From a bacterium (GTDB lineage: Bacteria; Electryoneota; RPQS01), in assembly GCA_016703065.1 (NCBI GenBank), contig JADJCU010000006.1:180985-244984 (forward strand): a DNA stretch of 64,000 bases, written 5' to 3'. Positions 18,912-27,824 of the stretch are shown here, in pieces (within the stretch, counting starts at the first letter, position 1; each line of letters opens with the position of its first letter). The translations under genes were made by a program, and so were the position numbers. The notes beneath the pieces were generated by a model, which did no database searches, was not told the DNA's origin, and was given only the letters and a program-made list of their open reading frames with translations.

Positions 18912-19907
18912 ATGATCTACTTCAGAGTCGCGATGATCGCGCTGATGTTCGTAACCCTTGGTTGCGAAATCGATGAGTCTGCCGTCAACGAGGGGAAGAT
19001 TCTCGTGGACCTGCGAGATGAGCAGAATACGCAAATCCTGGGGGCGCGCGTCTGGCTCGACGGAGTCCAGCGCTCTGAAGTCACCCCAGCTACCCTCACG
19101 CAGATTGCGCCCGGCAACCATACCGTTGCAACCAGTAAACCGGGCTTTCAACAGGCCTCGCAGCAAGTGACCATCGTTGGCAACGAAACAGTAACCGTGA
19201 CCCTGACGACCACTGCTGCGGCGTTTGCTGCCGTGGAGCTGGTTGACGCGCCTGCTGGAACGGAACTAACTGTTGGCAACAGCTATCTTGCCACTCTGCC
19301 GCCGAATACAGTCGGTCTCGGAGTAGGAACATGGAACATCTCCGCGTTCTTGAATGGCCATGCGACCAATTGGCCCGCGCGGTGGACTGTGACGCTTGCC
19401 GAAGGCGATACTGCTCATATTAGTCCTGCATTCACGCCGTTAGAACAGGGACGCAATGCCGGACAACTTGCGCCACTTTTCGCCTTGCCGGGCGACGGCG
19501 ACAGCAGTATCTACCGCCTGCAGGATTACCGCGGCAAGATAGTGCTTCTGTCGTTCTTCTTCTACACTTGCGTTCCATGTCTGCAGGAATTCCCTCACAT
19601 CCAAGAAATCTACGCCGATCCCGCCTATGCAGGCTGGCTTGAGTTCTTCGGCATTGATGCGGTTGACCACTGGTCATTGCTGAATATCTACAAGTCGACG
19701 CATCCCACACTTGGACTGCAATTTCCCCTTCTCTGGGATCAAACGCAGGCCACGCGCACTGAACTTTACCTCGTGGATAGCTGTCCGTCCAATTTTCTCA
19801 TCGATCCAACCGGCGTTGTTCGGTATGCCTGGCTCGGTGTTACTGAAGAGGAGCTGCGCAGCGCCATCGAGCAGTTGATTTCCGAATTCGAACTGACTAA
19901 CCCGTAG
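18912..19907 (+). CDS. Lipoprotein with PEGA-like domain and thioredoxin-fold (TlpA/SCO-like) domain
   Basis: The ATG at 18912 gives a signal peptide with lipobox (MFVTLGCEID), so the mature protein should be lipid-anchored in the cell envelope. Residues about 25-95 look like a PEGA surface domain (KILVDLRDEQNTQILGARVW, PGNHTVATSKPGF). A second beta-rich stretch follows. From about residue 190 there is a peroxiredoxin/TlpA-like thioredoxin fold with the redox pair CVPC in LSFFFYTCVPCLQEFPHI and the cis-Pro region SCPSNFLIDPTG. A role in disulfide or cytochrome maturation in the periplasm is likely. It is followed after 15 bases by a second TlpA-type gene. An in-frame extension to 18627 overlaps the Nudix gene and is rejected. 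Confidence 0.75.
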   Translation: MIYFRVAMIALMFVTLGCEIDESAVNEGKILVDLRDEQNTQILGARVWLDGVQRSEVTPATLTQIAPGNHTVATSKPGFQQASQQVTIVGNETVTVTLTTTAAAFAAVELVDAPAGTELTVGNSYLATLPPNTVGLGVGTWNISAFLNGHATNWPARWTVTLAEGDTAHISPAFTPLEQGRNAGQLAPLFALPGDGDSSIYRLQDYRGKIVLLSFFFYTCVPCLQEFPHIQEIYADPAYAGWLEFFGIDAVDHWSLLNIYKSTHPTLGLQFPLLWDQTQATRTELYLVDSCPSNFLIDPTGVVRYAWLGVTEEELRSAIEQLISEFELTNP

Positions 19908-19922
19908 GCATCGAGGTACTTA

Positions 19923-20408
19923 GTGAAGACACTACTCGCACTTCTCCTGACACTCGCCCTGCTCGCAGCGTCTCATGCTGCGGGACGTAACTGGACCCTG
20001 ACTCAAGTAAACGGCGGCGACTTCAGTTTGTCCAATAACGGCGGTGGCAAGCCCGCGTTACTGCTCTTCTGGGCCACGTGGTGCAAACCATGCAAGGCCG
20101 AACTGAGCGCCATGAAAGACACGTTTGACGAACTCGCTGCACGCGGACTGAACGTTGTCCTGATCTCAGAAGATAATCAGAAGTCCAAAAGCCGCGTTAA
20201 GCCCTACATCGATTCAAAAGGTTTTACGTGGATTGCCTTGCACGATCCGGACGGCGAAGTGTTGAAACTCTACGGCGGAACTTCGCTTCCGTTTTCTGTA
20301 TTGCTCGATGCTGACGGTTCGCCCGTATTCGAACATCGGGGCGAGATGAAGGATGCGTCGGATATGCTTGCCAAGGCCAACGAACTTCTCGGATCAAAGA
20401 GTGAATAA
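19923..20408 (+). CDS. TlpA-family thiol-disulfide oxidoreductase, exported
   Basis: This protein of 161 residues has an N-terminal signal sequence (LLALLLTLALLAASHAAG) and a thioredoxin fold with WCKPC in LLFWATWCKPCKAEL. The cis-proline segment reads GGTSLPFSVLLDADG. It would reduce or exchange disulfides in the periplasm, in the TlpA/ResA manner. The start is GTG at 19923. Its last codons overlap the GTG start of the next gene (20401), so the two are translationally coupled. Confidence 0.8.
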   Translation: MKTLLALLLTLALLAASHAAGRNWTLTQVNGGDFSLSNNGGGKPALLLFWATWCKPCKAELSAMKDTFDELAARGLNVVLISEDNQKSKSRVKPYIDSKGFTWIALHDPDGEVLKLYGGTSLPFSVLLDADGSPVFEHRGEMKDASDMLAKANELLGSKSE

Positions 20409-21912
20409 GCTCCTCGGCGTTCTCTGCCTCTCTATTCTGTGCGGCGCACCTGCCGCGCTTGCTCAACTCGAAGATATCGAGTTCGATGGCTCAAATCAGC
20501 TGCGATTCGACAATGGCCGCGAAGTTGATACACGCCGGGCAGGCCGGGAGTATCCTGACAACACGATCGCGCGGCGGTTTGTCGAAAACCGACTGCGGAT
20601 TGACCTGTTTAGCGGAAACTTCCACCTCGGTGGGCGGTACCTCTATTTCAGACCGTCGGAAGCGGATTTTGATCAATTCCGACTTTCCGACCAGAATCGC
20701 TTTGACAAGCGCTTCTTTGAAGGAACGCTCAACCCTTTCCAATTCAGGTTCGGGCACTTCAGTGACCTTTGGGGCTCAGGCCTTGCATTCAGTTCATTCG
20801 AGAACCGCGACCTCTATTTCGATACGGAGCTGGATGGCGCCCGAGTGCAGGTGAATGCTGGATCGATCAAACTCATTGGATTGAGCGGCACGATGTCGGA
20901 TCAGAGCATCGTTCCCCAGACTCGAGCCACTGCGGCCCGCGTCGAGCTTTCCCCGGGACAGGGTCGTCAGATTGGATTCAGTTACGTGTATCACGACAGC
21001 CTGGTCAATCCAGAGACAAGCGTTGCCGGAATTGACTGGAACCTCACGCGCGGAGTCCTTAACATTTACGGTGAGCGGGCGTGGAATGAAGTCATACTTC
21101 AGGGCGGCAATGGCGCCGGACATGCGACTCTCGTCGGGACGTCCTTGTCGCTCAGCGGCTGGTCGCTGCTTACAGAGTATGCCGATTATGACTATCGACG
21201 CGCGACTCCCATGCAGAATCCACCGACATTGCATCGCGAAGTGGGCCCGCGCCTCTTGCAGGGCCGCGAGCCGCACGTCATGAATGTCCCAGATGAAGTG
21301 GGTGTTCAGGTTGAACTGAATGGTAACATTGGTGAAAACACCTATGTCACCGCACATTACAACGCGAACAGCCGCCATTCTGACGAAGACGAATCGATTC
21401 CGTTGCCGACCATGGAAGAGAAGTACCGCGCCTTCTGGGAGATGTTCGGCAATGTCGAACAGCATTTCGAAGGAGGACAGTCTCTTCTGTTTGAAGTTGG
21501 CCGCAATGAAGAAGCCGCAGCAACATGGCAGGAGCGCTTGTGGGGACAACTTCGAGTTACTCTGCCTTTCAAAGGTACGCAGGAAATCGAATTAGAGACT
21601 GAACAGCTCTTTCTGACCGACCGCTCGCGTGATGATGAGAAATTTCACGACATGTTGTACTCGATCTCTTGGGTTCCCTCCGGGCATTTCTCTGTTAGTG
21701 CGGCATATCAAACGACCGATGACGAAGAGCTTCAGAAGCGCGAAGGTGACAACTGGATCAGCGGCGAGGCTGCCTGGCAATTTGCAGACGGGAAACACCG
21801 TGCGCTGTTCTTCTACGGCAGTGAACGAGGCGGCATGAAGTGTTCAAACGGCGTTTGCCGGCAAGTCCAGGCCTTTTCCGGCGTGCGTTTCACATTGGAG
21901 ACATCACTCTAA
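20401..21912 (+). CDS. Exported DUF6029-like protein, probable outer-membrane beta barrel
   Basis: The protein has about 503 residues and begins with a clear signal peptide (LLGVLCLSILCGAPAALAQ). The body is rich in alternating aromatic and polar residues, as in outer-membrane barrels (RFVENRLRIDLFSGNFHLGG, then FRFGHFSDLWGSGLAF, then GHFSVSAAYQTTDDEE), and ends in a strand-like FSGVRFTLETSL. This resembles DUF6029 proteins of Bacteroidota and Fibrobacterota, which often lie beside TlpA-type genes. Function is unknown. The ORF could extend to 20353, but the GTG at 20401 starts the signal peptide and is preferred. Confidence 0.65.
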   Translation: MNKLLGVLCLSILCGAPAALAQLEDIEFDGSNQLRFDNGREVDTRRAGREYPDNTIARRFVENRLRIDLFSGNFHLGGRYLYFRPSEADFDQFRLSDQNRFDKRFFEGTLNPFQFRFGHFSDLWGSGLAFSSFENRDLYFDTELDGARVQVNAGSIKLIGLSGTMSDQSIVPQTRATAARVELSPGQGRQIGFSYVYHDSLVNPETSVAGIDWNLTRGVLNIYGERAWNEVILQGGNGAGHATLVGTSLSLSGWSLLTEYADYDYRRATPMQNPPTLHREVGPRLLQGREPHVMNVPDEVGVQVELNGNIGENTYVTAHYNANSRHSDEDESIPLPTMEEKYRAFWEMFGNVEQHFEGGQSLLFEVGRNEEAAATWQERLWGQLRVTLPFKGTQEIELETEQLFLTDRSRDDEKFHDMLYSISWVPSGHFSVSAAYQTTDDEELQKREGDNWISGEAAWQFADGKHRALFFYGSERGGMKCSNGVCRQVQAFSGVRFTLETSL

Positions 21913-21915
21913 GCC

Positions 21916-23301
21916 ATGTCGCGCAGCGCCGATCCGCGCAGTCTGCTTCCCGGCGTTAATAAACTTCTTGAGCGCCCGGAATTCGTTGCGCTGCGCAATA
22001 CTATCGCGACGCCGAACCTGACCAGCATTATTCGACGGGTGCTCGACCACGCCCGTACTGCGATTGCTGCAGGAGGCTCGTTGCCCACCGAAGACATGCT
22101 CACCGCGGAAGCCTGCGGCATCATTGACAAGCTGTTACGCGCTGGGCCGCACCGCGTGATCAATGCAACCGGAGTGATTCTCCACACGGGACTCGGTCGC
22201 GCGCCGCTGTCTGACCGCGCAATCGAAGCCGTTGTCGAAGCTGCGCGTTACTGCGATCTCGAATTTGAGCTCGATACTGGACAGCGCGGCGATCGACAGA
22301 CGCATGTCGAGGAGTTGCTGTGTTGGCTGACTGGCGCAGAAGCGGCCTTAGTCGTAAATAATAACGCCGCCGCTCTATATCTTACCCTAAACGCGCTGGC
22401 GTTCCGCAGAGAGGTCGTAGTATCGCGAGGGCAGCTCATTGAAATCGGCGGTAGTTTCAGACTGCCCGAGATCATGGCCCGCTCCGGCTGCAAACTTATC
22501 GAAGTCGGCACGACGAACCGGACACGAGCACGGGACTATGCTGCGGCGATTTCGGACAGAACGGCTATGCTCTTGCGTGCTTACCCGTCCAACTATCGCA
22601 TCGACGGCTTTACCGAAAGCGTCGAAATCGCCGAACTTGCGGCGCTCGCCAAGCAACGCGATACGCTTTGCGTGGATGACTTGGGCGGAGGTCTTCTGTG
22701 GGATTGGACCGAGCTCGGATTACCGAGCGAGCCAAGCGTTGCGCAAAGCCTTGGCGATGGCGCTGATCTCGTTCTCGTGTCAGGGGACAAAGTTATCGGC
22801 GGCCCGCAGGCAGGAATAATTTTGGGTAAGAAGAGTATCGTTGCCACGCTCAAGAGAGCGCCGCTTGCCCGTGTTCTGCGTGCAGGGAAGCTCGAATTGG
22901 CTGCATTGGCGTCAACCCTAACGAGTTTTCTGCACCGGGAACGGCCCGAATTCGAAGTCCCCACGTGGCGCATGCTCTCTGAACAAATGACTACGACGCG
23001 GGCACGCGCCGCCAGGTTGAAGAGCTTGCTTACTCCGCTCGGAACATGGCAACAACTTGATGTAGTTGAATTGCCTGCGCAAGCGGGTTCCGGAACGCTG
23101 CCTGCAATGCCGCTTCCGTCCTGCGCCATTGCCTGCTTGCCAGCTAAGCATTCCGCAGTATCTTGGGCGCGGAAGTTGCGAGCCGCGCCCACTCCGGTTA
23201 TTCCTGTTATCCAGGATGAGACCGTTTACTTGAATCTGCGTACGGTTTCCGATCACGAACTTGATACTCTGTTCGCAAGCGTTCGCAGTTCTCTGGAGTA
23301 A
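21916..23301 (+). CDS. selA: L-seryl-tRNA(Sec) selenium transferase
   Basis: SelA converts Ser-tRNA(Sec) to Sec-tRNA(Sec) using selenophosphate and PLP. At 461 residues it has the full bacterial length, including the N-terminal tRNA-binding region (RSLLPGVNKLLERPEF). Seen in the core are INATGVILHTGLGRAPLS, VVNNNAAALYLTLNAL, SRGQLIEIGGSFRLPEIM and the PLP lysine K292 in VSGDKVIGGPQAGII. The frame is unbroken. It starts three bases after the DUF6029-like gene. The other parts of the pathway, selB (27824) and tRNA-Sec (38159), lie downstream on the same strand; selD is not in the window. Confidence 0.95.
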   Translation: MSRSADPRSLLPGVNKLLERPEFVALRNTIATPNLTSIIRRVLDHARTAIAAGGSLPTEDMLTAEACGIIDKLLRAGPHRVINATGVILHTGLGRAPLSDRAIEAVVEAARYCDLEFELDTGQRGDRQTHVEELLCWLTGAEAALVVNNNAAALYLTLNALAFRREVVVSRGQLIEIGGSFRLPEIMARSGCKLIEVGTTNRTRARDYAAAISDRTAMLLRAYPSNYRIDGFTESVEIAELAALAKQRDTLCVDDLGGGLLWDWTELGLPSEPSVAQSLGDGADLVLVSGDKVIGGPQAGIILGKKSIVATLKRAPLARVLRAGKLELAALASTLTSFLHRERPEFEVPTWRMLSEQMTTTRARAARLKSLLTPLGTWQQLDVVELPAQAGSGTLPAMPLPSCAIACLPAKHSAVSWARKLRAAPTPVIPVIQDETVYLNLRTVSDHELDTLFASVRSSLE

Positions 23302-23306
23302 GAACC

Positions 23307-24590
23307 ATGCATGTTCTGCTTGCAGGCCTTTTGCTAATCGGTTGTGCCAACGCGACAACAGTGCAATGGCTGAAAATCGATGGCGCAATTGGCCCGGTTG
23401 CCAACGAGCTGCTTGAATCGGCCTTGGAACAAGCAGAAGCTAACCACGCCGAAGCGCTCGTCATTGAAATCGACACGCCCGGCGGTCTGTTGAAGACGAC
23501 GCGCATGATGTGCAAGACTATCCTTGCAGCGCGCGTGCCGATCGTCGTGTACGTGTCGCCGTCAGGAGCACGAGCCGGTTCAGCCGGAGTCTTCATTACA
23601 CTTGCGTCACATGTAGCGGCAATGGCGCCCGGTACCAACATCGGCGCGGCTCATCCTGTCGGCCTCGGAGGAATCGGAGGAGGTGACTCCACTGGCGTTA
23701 TGGAGGGCAAGATCACAAATGACGCGGCTGCGTTTGCACGCACTCTGGCTGAACAAAGGAAGCGCAATGCTGACTGGGCGGAGCTTTCCGTGCGCGAGAG
23801 CAAATCCATCACTGATTCCGAAGCGCTGCGAATCAATGTCATCGACATGATCGCATCTTCCCCCGACTCGCTTTTGCTCTTGCTGCAGGGCCGAGTTGTG
23901 AGCGTCGACGGTCGCGACGACACACTTAACACCGCCGACGCCGATATCACAGATTCCCCTATCAGTCTCCGGTTGAGGATTCTTGACGTAATCGCTGATC
24001 CGAATGTAGCCTATATCCTGTTGCTACTCGGCGTCTACGGCCTCTTCTTTGAGCTGTATAATCCCGGCGCTGTTTTGCCCGGTGTCGTGGGAGCGATCTC
24101 GATCGTTCTGGCGGCCTTTAGTTTGCAGCTTCTGCCCGTCAGCTGGGCCGGCCTGCTCTTGATCGTACTGGCAGTTATCCTCTTTGCGCTGGAAATCAAA
24201 ATTACCAGCTACGGGCTACTGTCCGTCGCTGGCGTTGTGAGCATGACACTTGGTTCGCTCATGTTGTTTCAACCCGGGACCTCCGGCATGAAAGTGGGGC
24301 TTGAGTTGATTATTCCTGCCGCTGTTATCACGGCGCTTTTTTTCGCCTTCGTCGTCGGTATGGGACTCCGCGCACAAAATCGCAAAGTCGTCACGGGTGA
24401 GGAAGGACTCCTGGGCGAGATCGGCGTAGCCCTGTCAGAAATTTCCCCGGAAGGAAAGGTCAGTGTTCACGGCGAAATCTGGTCTGCTGTGAGTACGGTG
24501 CCGATTGCCCGGGGACAAAAGGTAAGAGTAGTTCGTTTGGAAGGCATGTCTGTGAGCGTCGTTCCGCTCGGCACGCCCAAGACGTCCTAA
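23307..24590 (+). CDS. NfeD-type membrane-bound serine protease (ClpP-class) with C-terminal OB domain
   Basis: This 427-residue protein begins with a signal-like hydrophobic stretch and a ClpP-type protease domain. VIEIDTPGGLL is the substrate-binding segment, the catalytic Ser lies in ARAGSAGVFITLA, and the Lys of the Ser-Lys dyad is expected in the GKITNDAAAFAR region. Four or five transmembrane helices follow (about residues 225-355), then a soluble NfeD OB-fold (GEEGLLGEIGVALSEISPEG, ending VVPLGTP). Members of this family cleave stomatin-like partners, and a stomatin gene follows after 13 bases, the conserved pairing. Confidence 0.88.
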   Translation: MHVLLAGLLLIGCANATTVQWLKIDGAIGPVANELLESALEQAEANHAEALVIEIDTPGGLLKTTRMMCKTILAARVPIVVYVSPSGARAGSAGVFITLASHVAAMAPGTNIGAAHPVGLGGIGGGDSTGVMEGKITNDAAAFARTLAEQRKRNADWAELSVRESKSITDSEALRINVIDMIASSPDSLLLLLQGRVVSVDGRDDTLNTADADITDSPISLRLRILDVIADPNVAYILLLLGVYGLFFELYNPGAVLPGVVGAISIVLAAFSLQLLPVSWAGLLLIVLAVILFALEIKITSYGLLSVAGVVSMTLGSLMLFQPGTSGMKVGLELIIPAAVITALFFAFVVGMGLRAQNRKVVTGEEGLLGEIGVALSEISPEGKVSVHGEIWSAVSTVPIARGQKVRVVRLEGMSVSVVPLGTPKTS

Positions 24591-24603
24591 TCCAGGAGAA
24601 ATC

Positions 24604-25380
24604 ATGTTACCGTTCCTTGGCTTCGTTGTTGTCTTTCTCATTTTTATTATCAGTACTTCGATCCGAATTCTGAATGAATATGAGCGCGGTGTGATCTTTC
24701 GCTTGGGCCGTGTGATCGGGACTAAGGGCCCCGGCCTAATCATCCTGATCCCGTTGGTCGACCGTATGGTCAAAGTTAGCCTGCGAACCGTCGTCCTTGA
24801 TGTTCCACCGCAAGACGTAATCACTCGAGACAATGTCTCCTTGCAAGTAAACGCTGTCGTGTATTTCCGCGTCATCGATCCGCAGAAGGCCATACTCGAC
24901 GTTGAAAACTACCTCTTCGCGACAAGCCAGCTCTCGCAGACTACACTGCGAAGCGTCCTTGGTCAGATTCAGCTCGATGAGCTCTTGTCGGCCCGCGAGA
25001 AGATCAATGACGAACTACAGATAATAATTGATCGTCAAACCGACCCCTGGGGTATCAAAGTCTCCTTGGTCGAGATAAAACACGTTGATCTGCCGCAGGA
25101 AATGAAACGCGCAATGGCCCGCCAAGCCGAGGCTGAACGCGAACGCCGCGCTAAGATCATCGCGGCCGAAGGAGAACGTCAGGCCGCCGACCAATTGACC
25201 GAGGCCGCGTCAGTCATTGCCGCGCATCCCGAAGCACTCCAATTGCGCTATCTACAAACGCTTGTCGAGATTTCGTCCGAAAACAATTCCGTTACAATAT
25301 TCCCGATTCCGATTGAACTCTTCAGACCATTCCTGAATTCAACTGGATCTAACACACAGTCGCCCAACAAGCCCGCATAA
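24604..25380 (+). CDS. Stomatin/slipin-like SPFH-domain membrane protein
   Basis: A single N-terminal membrane segment (residues about 3-20) is followed by the stomatin core: ILNEYERGVIFRLGRVIG, GPGLIILIPLVDRMVKVSLR and DVPPQDVITRDNVSLQVNA. The long charged helix with KHVDLPQEMKRAMARQAEAE and the Ala/Glu repeat is typical. Such proteins form membrane scaffolds and are substrates or partners of the adjacent NfeD protease. At 258 residues it has the normal length, and a good AGGAG site precedes the ATG. Confidence 0.92.
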   Translation: MLPFLGFVVVFLIFIISTSIRILNEYERGVIFRLGRVIGTKGPGLIILIPLVDRMVKVSLRTVVLDVPPQDVITRDNVSLQVNAVVYFRVIDPQKAILDVENYLFATSQLSQTTLRSVLGQIQLDELLSAREKINDELQIIIDRQTDPWGIKVSLVEIKHVDLPQEMKRAMARQAEAERERRAKIIAAEGERQAADQLTEAASVIAAHPEALQLRYLQTLVEISSENNSVTIFPIPIELFRPFLNSTGSNTQSPNKPA

Positions 25381-25394
25381 TCATTACCGCAAAT

Positions 25395-26792
25395 ATGCCA
25401 CGTCGCGGCCCCCGACCTATCATTCAGCTTCTTGCCAATCTGGCCAAGATCGCGATCCCTTTGATCGTGATCGCCTATGGCGCGATGTGGATCCTGAACC
25501 TCGATGCCACGCCGCACGGTGATTTGCGTGTCACGACGACCGTTCCGGGCGCGGAGATTCACATCGATGGAAAACAGTGCGGTGCCTTTTCCGATACGCT
25601 CGTATCCGGCATACCGGTCGGAAGGCGACTGATAACAGTTCGGGCTCCCGGCTACATTGCTGATCCTGAGGTGATTATCGTAGAGATTGAGAAGGATAGA
25701 ACTGCGTCCGCGTCCTTCGTCATGCGGGATTCTACGGAGCTGGTTAGGCCTGATCACGTTCAGAGTCGGGGAGTCAGGCAGGAGATATTTTCCGACGACT
25801 ATCGCTCGATGCGTTCCATTCCTCCGGCGCCGCCGAGATCAGGTCTCCTCGATTTCTCCGATCCGGTAGTGTCTGATGATGATCGATCAGCGGCGAACGA
25901 CCGACAAGTACATCTTCCCAACGTGACGCCGCGTTCCGAAAACACCGCCACGAACAACGTGATTACCGACGAGCAGCGTCGCTCGCTGAGTGGGACCCAG
26001 ATTACCGTGACTTCAGATCCGCCGGGTGCGCGAATTGCAGTCAATGGCGCGCGCACAACAAATTCTACGCCTTACACGTTCCGCGGCCTCGACCGCGGTT
26101 ACTATGTTTTCTCGCTCGACGCCGCCGGACAGCTGTGCAGCCCGGATAGCGTAGAAATCGTGCTCGTCGAAAACGGACAGAGTGAGCTTGCCGCGTTTTC
26201 GCTGGAGCCGCTTGAGAAACTGCCGGTCCCGCAAGTTGCATGTTCGACAAAGCCGCTCGCTGCGGGAATCAAAGTAAACGGGACGGCCGTGGGTGTTGGC
26301 TCCGTCAAAGTCAGTGCGGACTACGGCCAATGTGTTGTCGAGTTTGCCGACGTGCCAGGCTATCGGACGCCTGATCCGATTCAGATTACGATTACCCGTG
26401 ACGCTCGGAATCAAGAGGTTATCGGAGCATACGAACGCCTGACAGGTTCTGCAATGCTCGCCGTGTTGCCGAATGACGAATTCCCTCGATTCGACAGCAA
26501 GAAATTGCGCATTTTTGTCGACAACGAGTTAATCCTTGACGCGCCGCCCCAAAAATTCGATGCTACTTTGCTCGGCAGTCTCTACCCCGGAGAACGCGCA
26601 GTTCGGATCGTCTATGAGGACTTGGCCGCTGATGAGGTCATCCGGCTCATTGACGGACAGGTCGCCGAAGTGACACTGCGCATCGATGCGATGTTCGGTA
26701 AACGCAAACTCAAGTTGAAAATTAAGACCGATGTCTCGCTCGACAGATGGCAGGCGCGAGCGAAGAAACTTAACGTCTTGACGCAAAGTTGA
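25395..26792 (+). CDS. Membrane-anchored protein with repeated PEGA domains
   Basis: The protein has 465 residues, with one membrane helix near the N-terminus (AKIAIPLIVIAYGAMWIL). At least two PEGA repeats are visible: DLRVTTTVPGAEIHIDGKQ at about residues 43-60 and QITVTSDPPGARIAVNGAR at about 200-220, with further related segments later (VACSTKPLAAGIKVNGTAVG). A low-complexity, acidic linker rich in Asp/Arg/Ser lies between. PEGA domains are found in surface proteins and kinases; their ligand is unknown. The stop overlaps the rluB start. Confidence 0.7.
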   Translation: MPRRGPRPIIQLLANLAKIAIPLIVIAYGAMWILNLDATPHGDLRVTTTVPGAEIHIDGKQCGAFSDTLVSGIPVGRRLITVRAPGYIADPEVIIVEIEKDRTASASFVMRDSTELVRPDHVQSRGVRQEIFSDDYRSMRSIPPAPPRSGLLDFSDPVVSDDDRSAANDRQVHLPNVTPRSENTATNNVITDEQRRSLSGTQITVTSDPPGARIAVNGARTTNSTPYTFRGLDRGYYVFSLDAAGQLCSPDSVEIVLVENGQSELAAFSLEPLEKLPVPQVACSTKPLAAGIKVNGTAVGVGSVKVSADYGQCVVEFADVPGYRTPDPIQITITRDARNQEVIGAYERLTGSAMLAVLPNDEFPRFDSKKLRIFVDNELILDAPPQKFDATLLGSLYPGERAVRIVYEDLAADEVIRLIDGQVAEVTLRIDAMFGKRKLKLKIKTDVSLDRWQARAKKLNVLTQS

Positions 26793-27595
26793 GCGCCACA
26801 AGACATACCTCTGCAAGCAGTTCGCACAAAGACCCTCGGCGTGAGGGTTCTTTGCTTGAAGGGATCCGCTTGAATCGCTATCTTGCACAGCGCGGTGTTT
26901 GCTCGAGGCGCGCCGCCGACCGAATGATCGAGGAGGGTCGCGTAGAGATCAATCAGCGCGTTGTTCGCCAACTTGGCACTCTCGTTGATCCGGATCGGGA
27001 TAGCGTATGCGTTGATGGCGAACTCGTGTCCGAATCACAAGCCGCAAAAGTGCTACTATTTCATAAACCGGTCGGCGTACTTTCCACTTGTCGGCGAGGC
27101 CGTGAAATCGGTCCGATCATTCTGGACTACCTGCCATCCGACCATCGTTACTTCCCGGTCGGTCGATTAGACAAGGATTCCGCCGGGCTGCTAATCGTTA
27201 CCGACGACGGGGAACTTGCTAACCTGCTCACACATCCGCGCTTCGGTGCGCACAAAGTCTACCGTGTCGAGGTGGATCCGCCGCTGCAACGCCGTCAGAT
27301 TGTCCAGTTGTCAAAAGGTGTTGTTTTGGACGACGGTCCTGCACGTGCCTTAGAAGTCGAAGCGGTGAATCCCCAAGTCCTTGACATCACTCTGGGCGAA
27401 GGCCGCAAACGCCAATTGCGTCGCATGATTCGCGCGGTCGGTGCGGATGTAGTGACCCTGACGCGTATTGAACATGCCGGACTGAAGCTCGGAAATCTTA
27501 AGCCGGGCAGGTGGCGCGAACTGTCCGGACGCGAAGTCGAACGACTCAAGCGCTTATTTTCTGATTCACACGAAAACTCTCCCGACGAGGAGTAA
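26789..27595 (+). CDS. rluB: RluB-family rRNA pseudouridine synthase
   Basis: This RsuA/RluB-type enzyme makes a pseudouridine in ribosomal RNA. An S4 RNA-binding domain is seen first (IRLNRYLAQRGVCSRRAADR, about residues 26-75). The catalytic domain follows, with LFHKPVGVLSTC and the active-site Asp in VGRLDKDSAGLLIVTDDG. The family end EGRKRQLRRMIRAVG is present. Choice between RluB (23S) and RsuA (16S) rests on overall likeness and is not certain. It overlaps the PEGA gene upstream and is followed by a small gene after five bases. Confidence 0.85.
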   Translation: MSATRHTSASSSHKDPRREGSLLEGIRLNRYLAQRGVCSRRAADRMIEEGRVEINQRVVRQLGTLVDPDRDSVCVDGELVSESQAAKVLLFHKPVGVLSTCRRGREIGPIILDYLPSDHRYFPVGRLDKDSAGLLIVTDDGELANLLTHPRFGAHKVYRVEVDPPLQRRQIVQLSKGVVLDDGPARALEVEAVNPQVLDITLGEGRKRQLRRMIRAVGADVVTLTRIEHAGLKLGNLKPGRWRELSGREVERLKRLFSDSHENSPDEE

Positions 27596-27599
27596 CTCC

Positions 27600-27824
27600 A
27601 TGTATCTCGTTGACGAAGAAAACTTGATCATTCACAGTATGGCGTCGCCGAAATACGAGTGCCACATCAAGAAAATCCCGGAAGACCAGCGCCGTAAGAT
27701 TTACACGATTTATCAGGTGAAGCGCATGAGTGATCCGCAGCACCGTCCACAATACAATGGCTGCAGGTGGTGCATGGCCGAGTACCACACGTTCGACATG
27801 CAAAGTATCTTCAAACGCGACTAA
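27600..27824 (+). CDS. Small hypothetical protein (74 residues) coupled to selB
   Basis: I do not recognise this protein. It starts at an ATG with a GAGGAG ribosome site seven bases upstream and ends in a TAA whose last base is the A of the selB ATG, so it is translationally coupled to selB. The sequence is charged and soluble, with YECHIKKIPEDQRRKIYTIY, a central QHRPQYNGCRWCMAEYH and a KR-rich C-terminus. The CRWC pair plus the earlier CH could bind metal. The position between rluB and selB may be chance. Confidence 0.6.
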   Translation: MYLVDEENLIIHSMASPKYECHIKKIPEDQRRKIYTIYQVKRMSDPQHRPQYNGCRWCMAEYHTFDMQSIFKRD

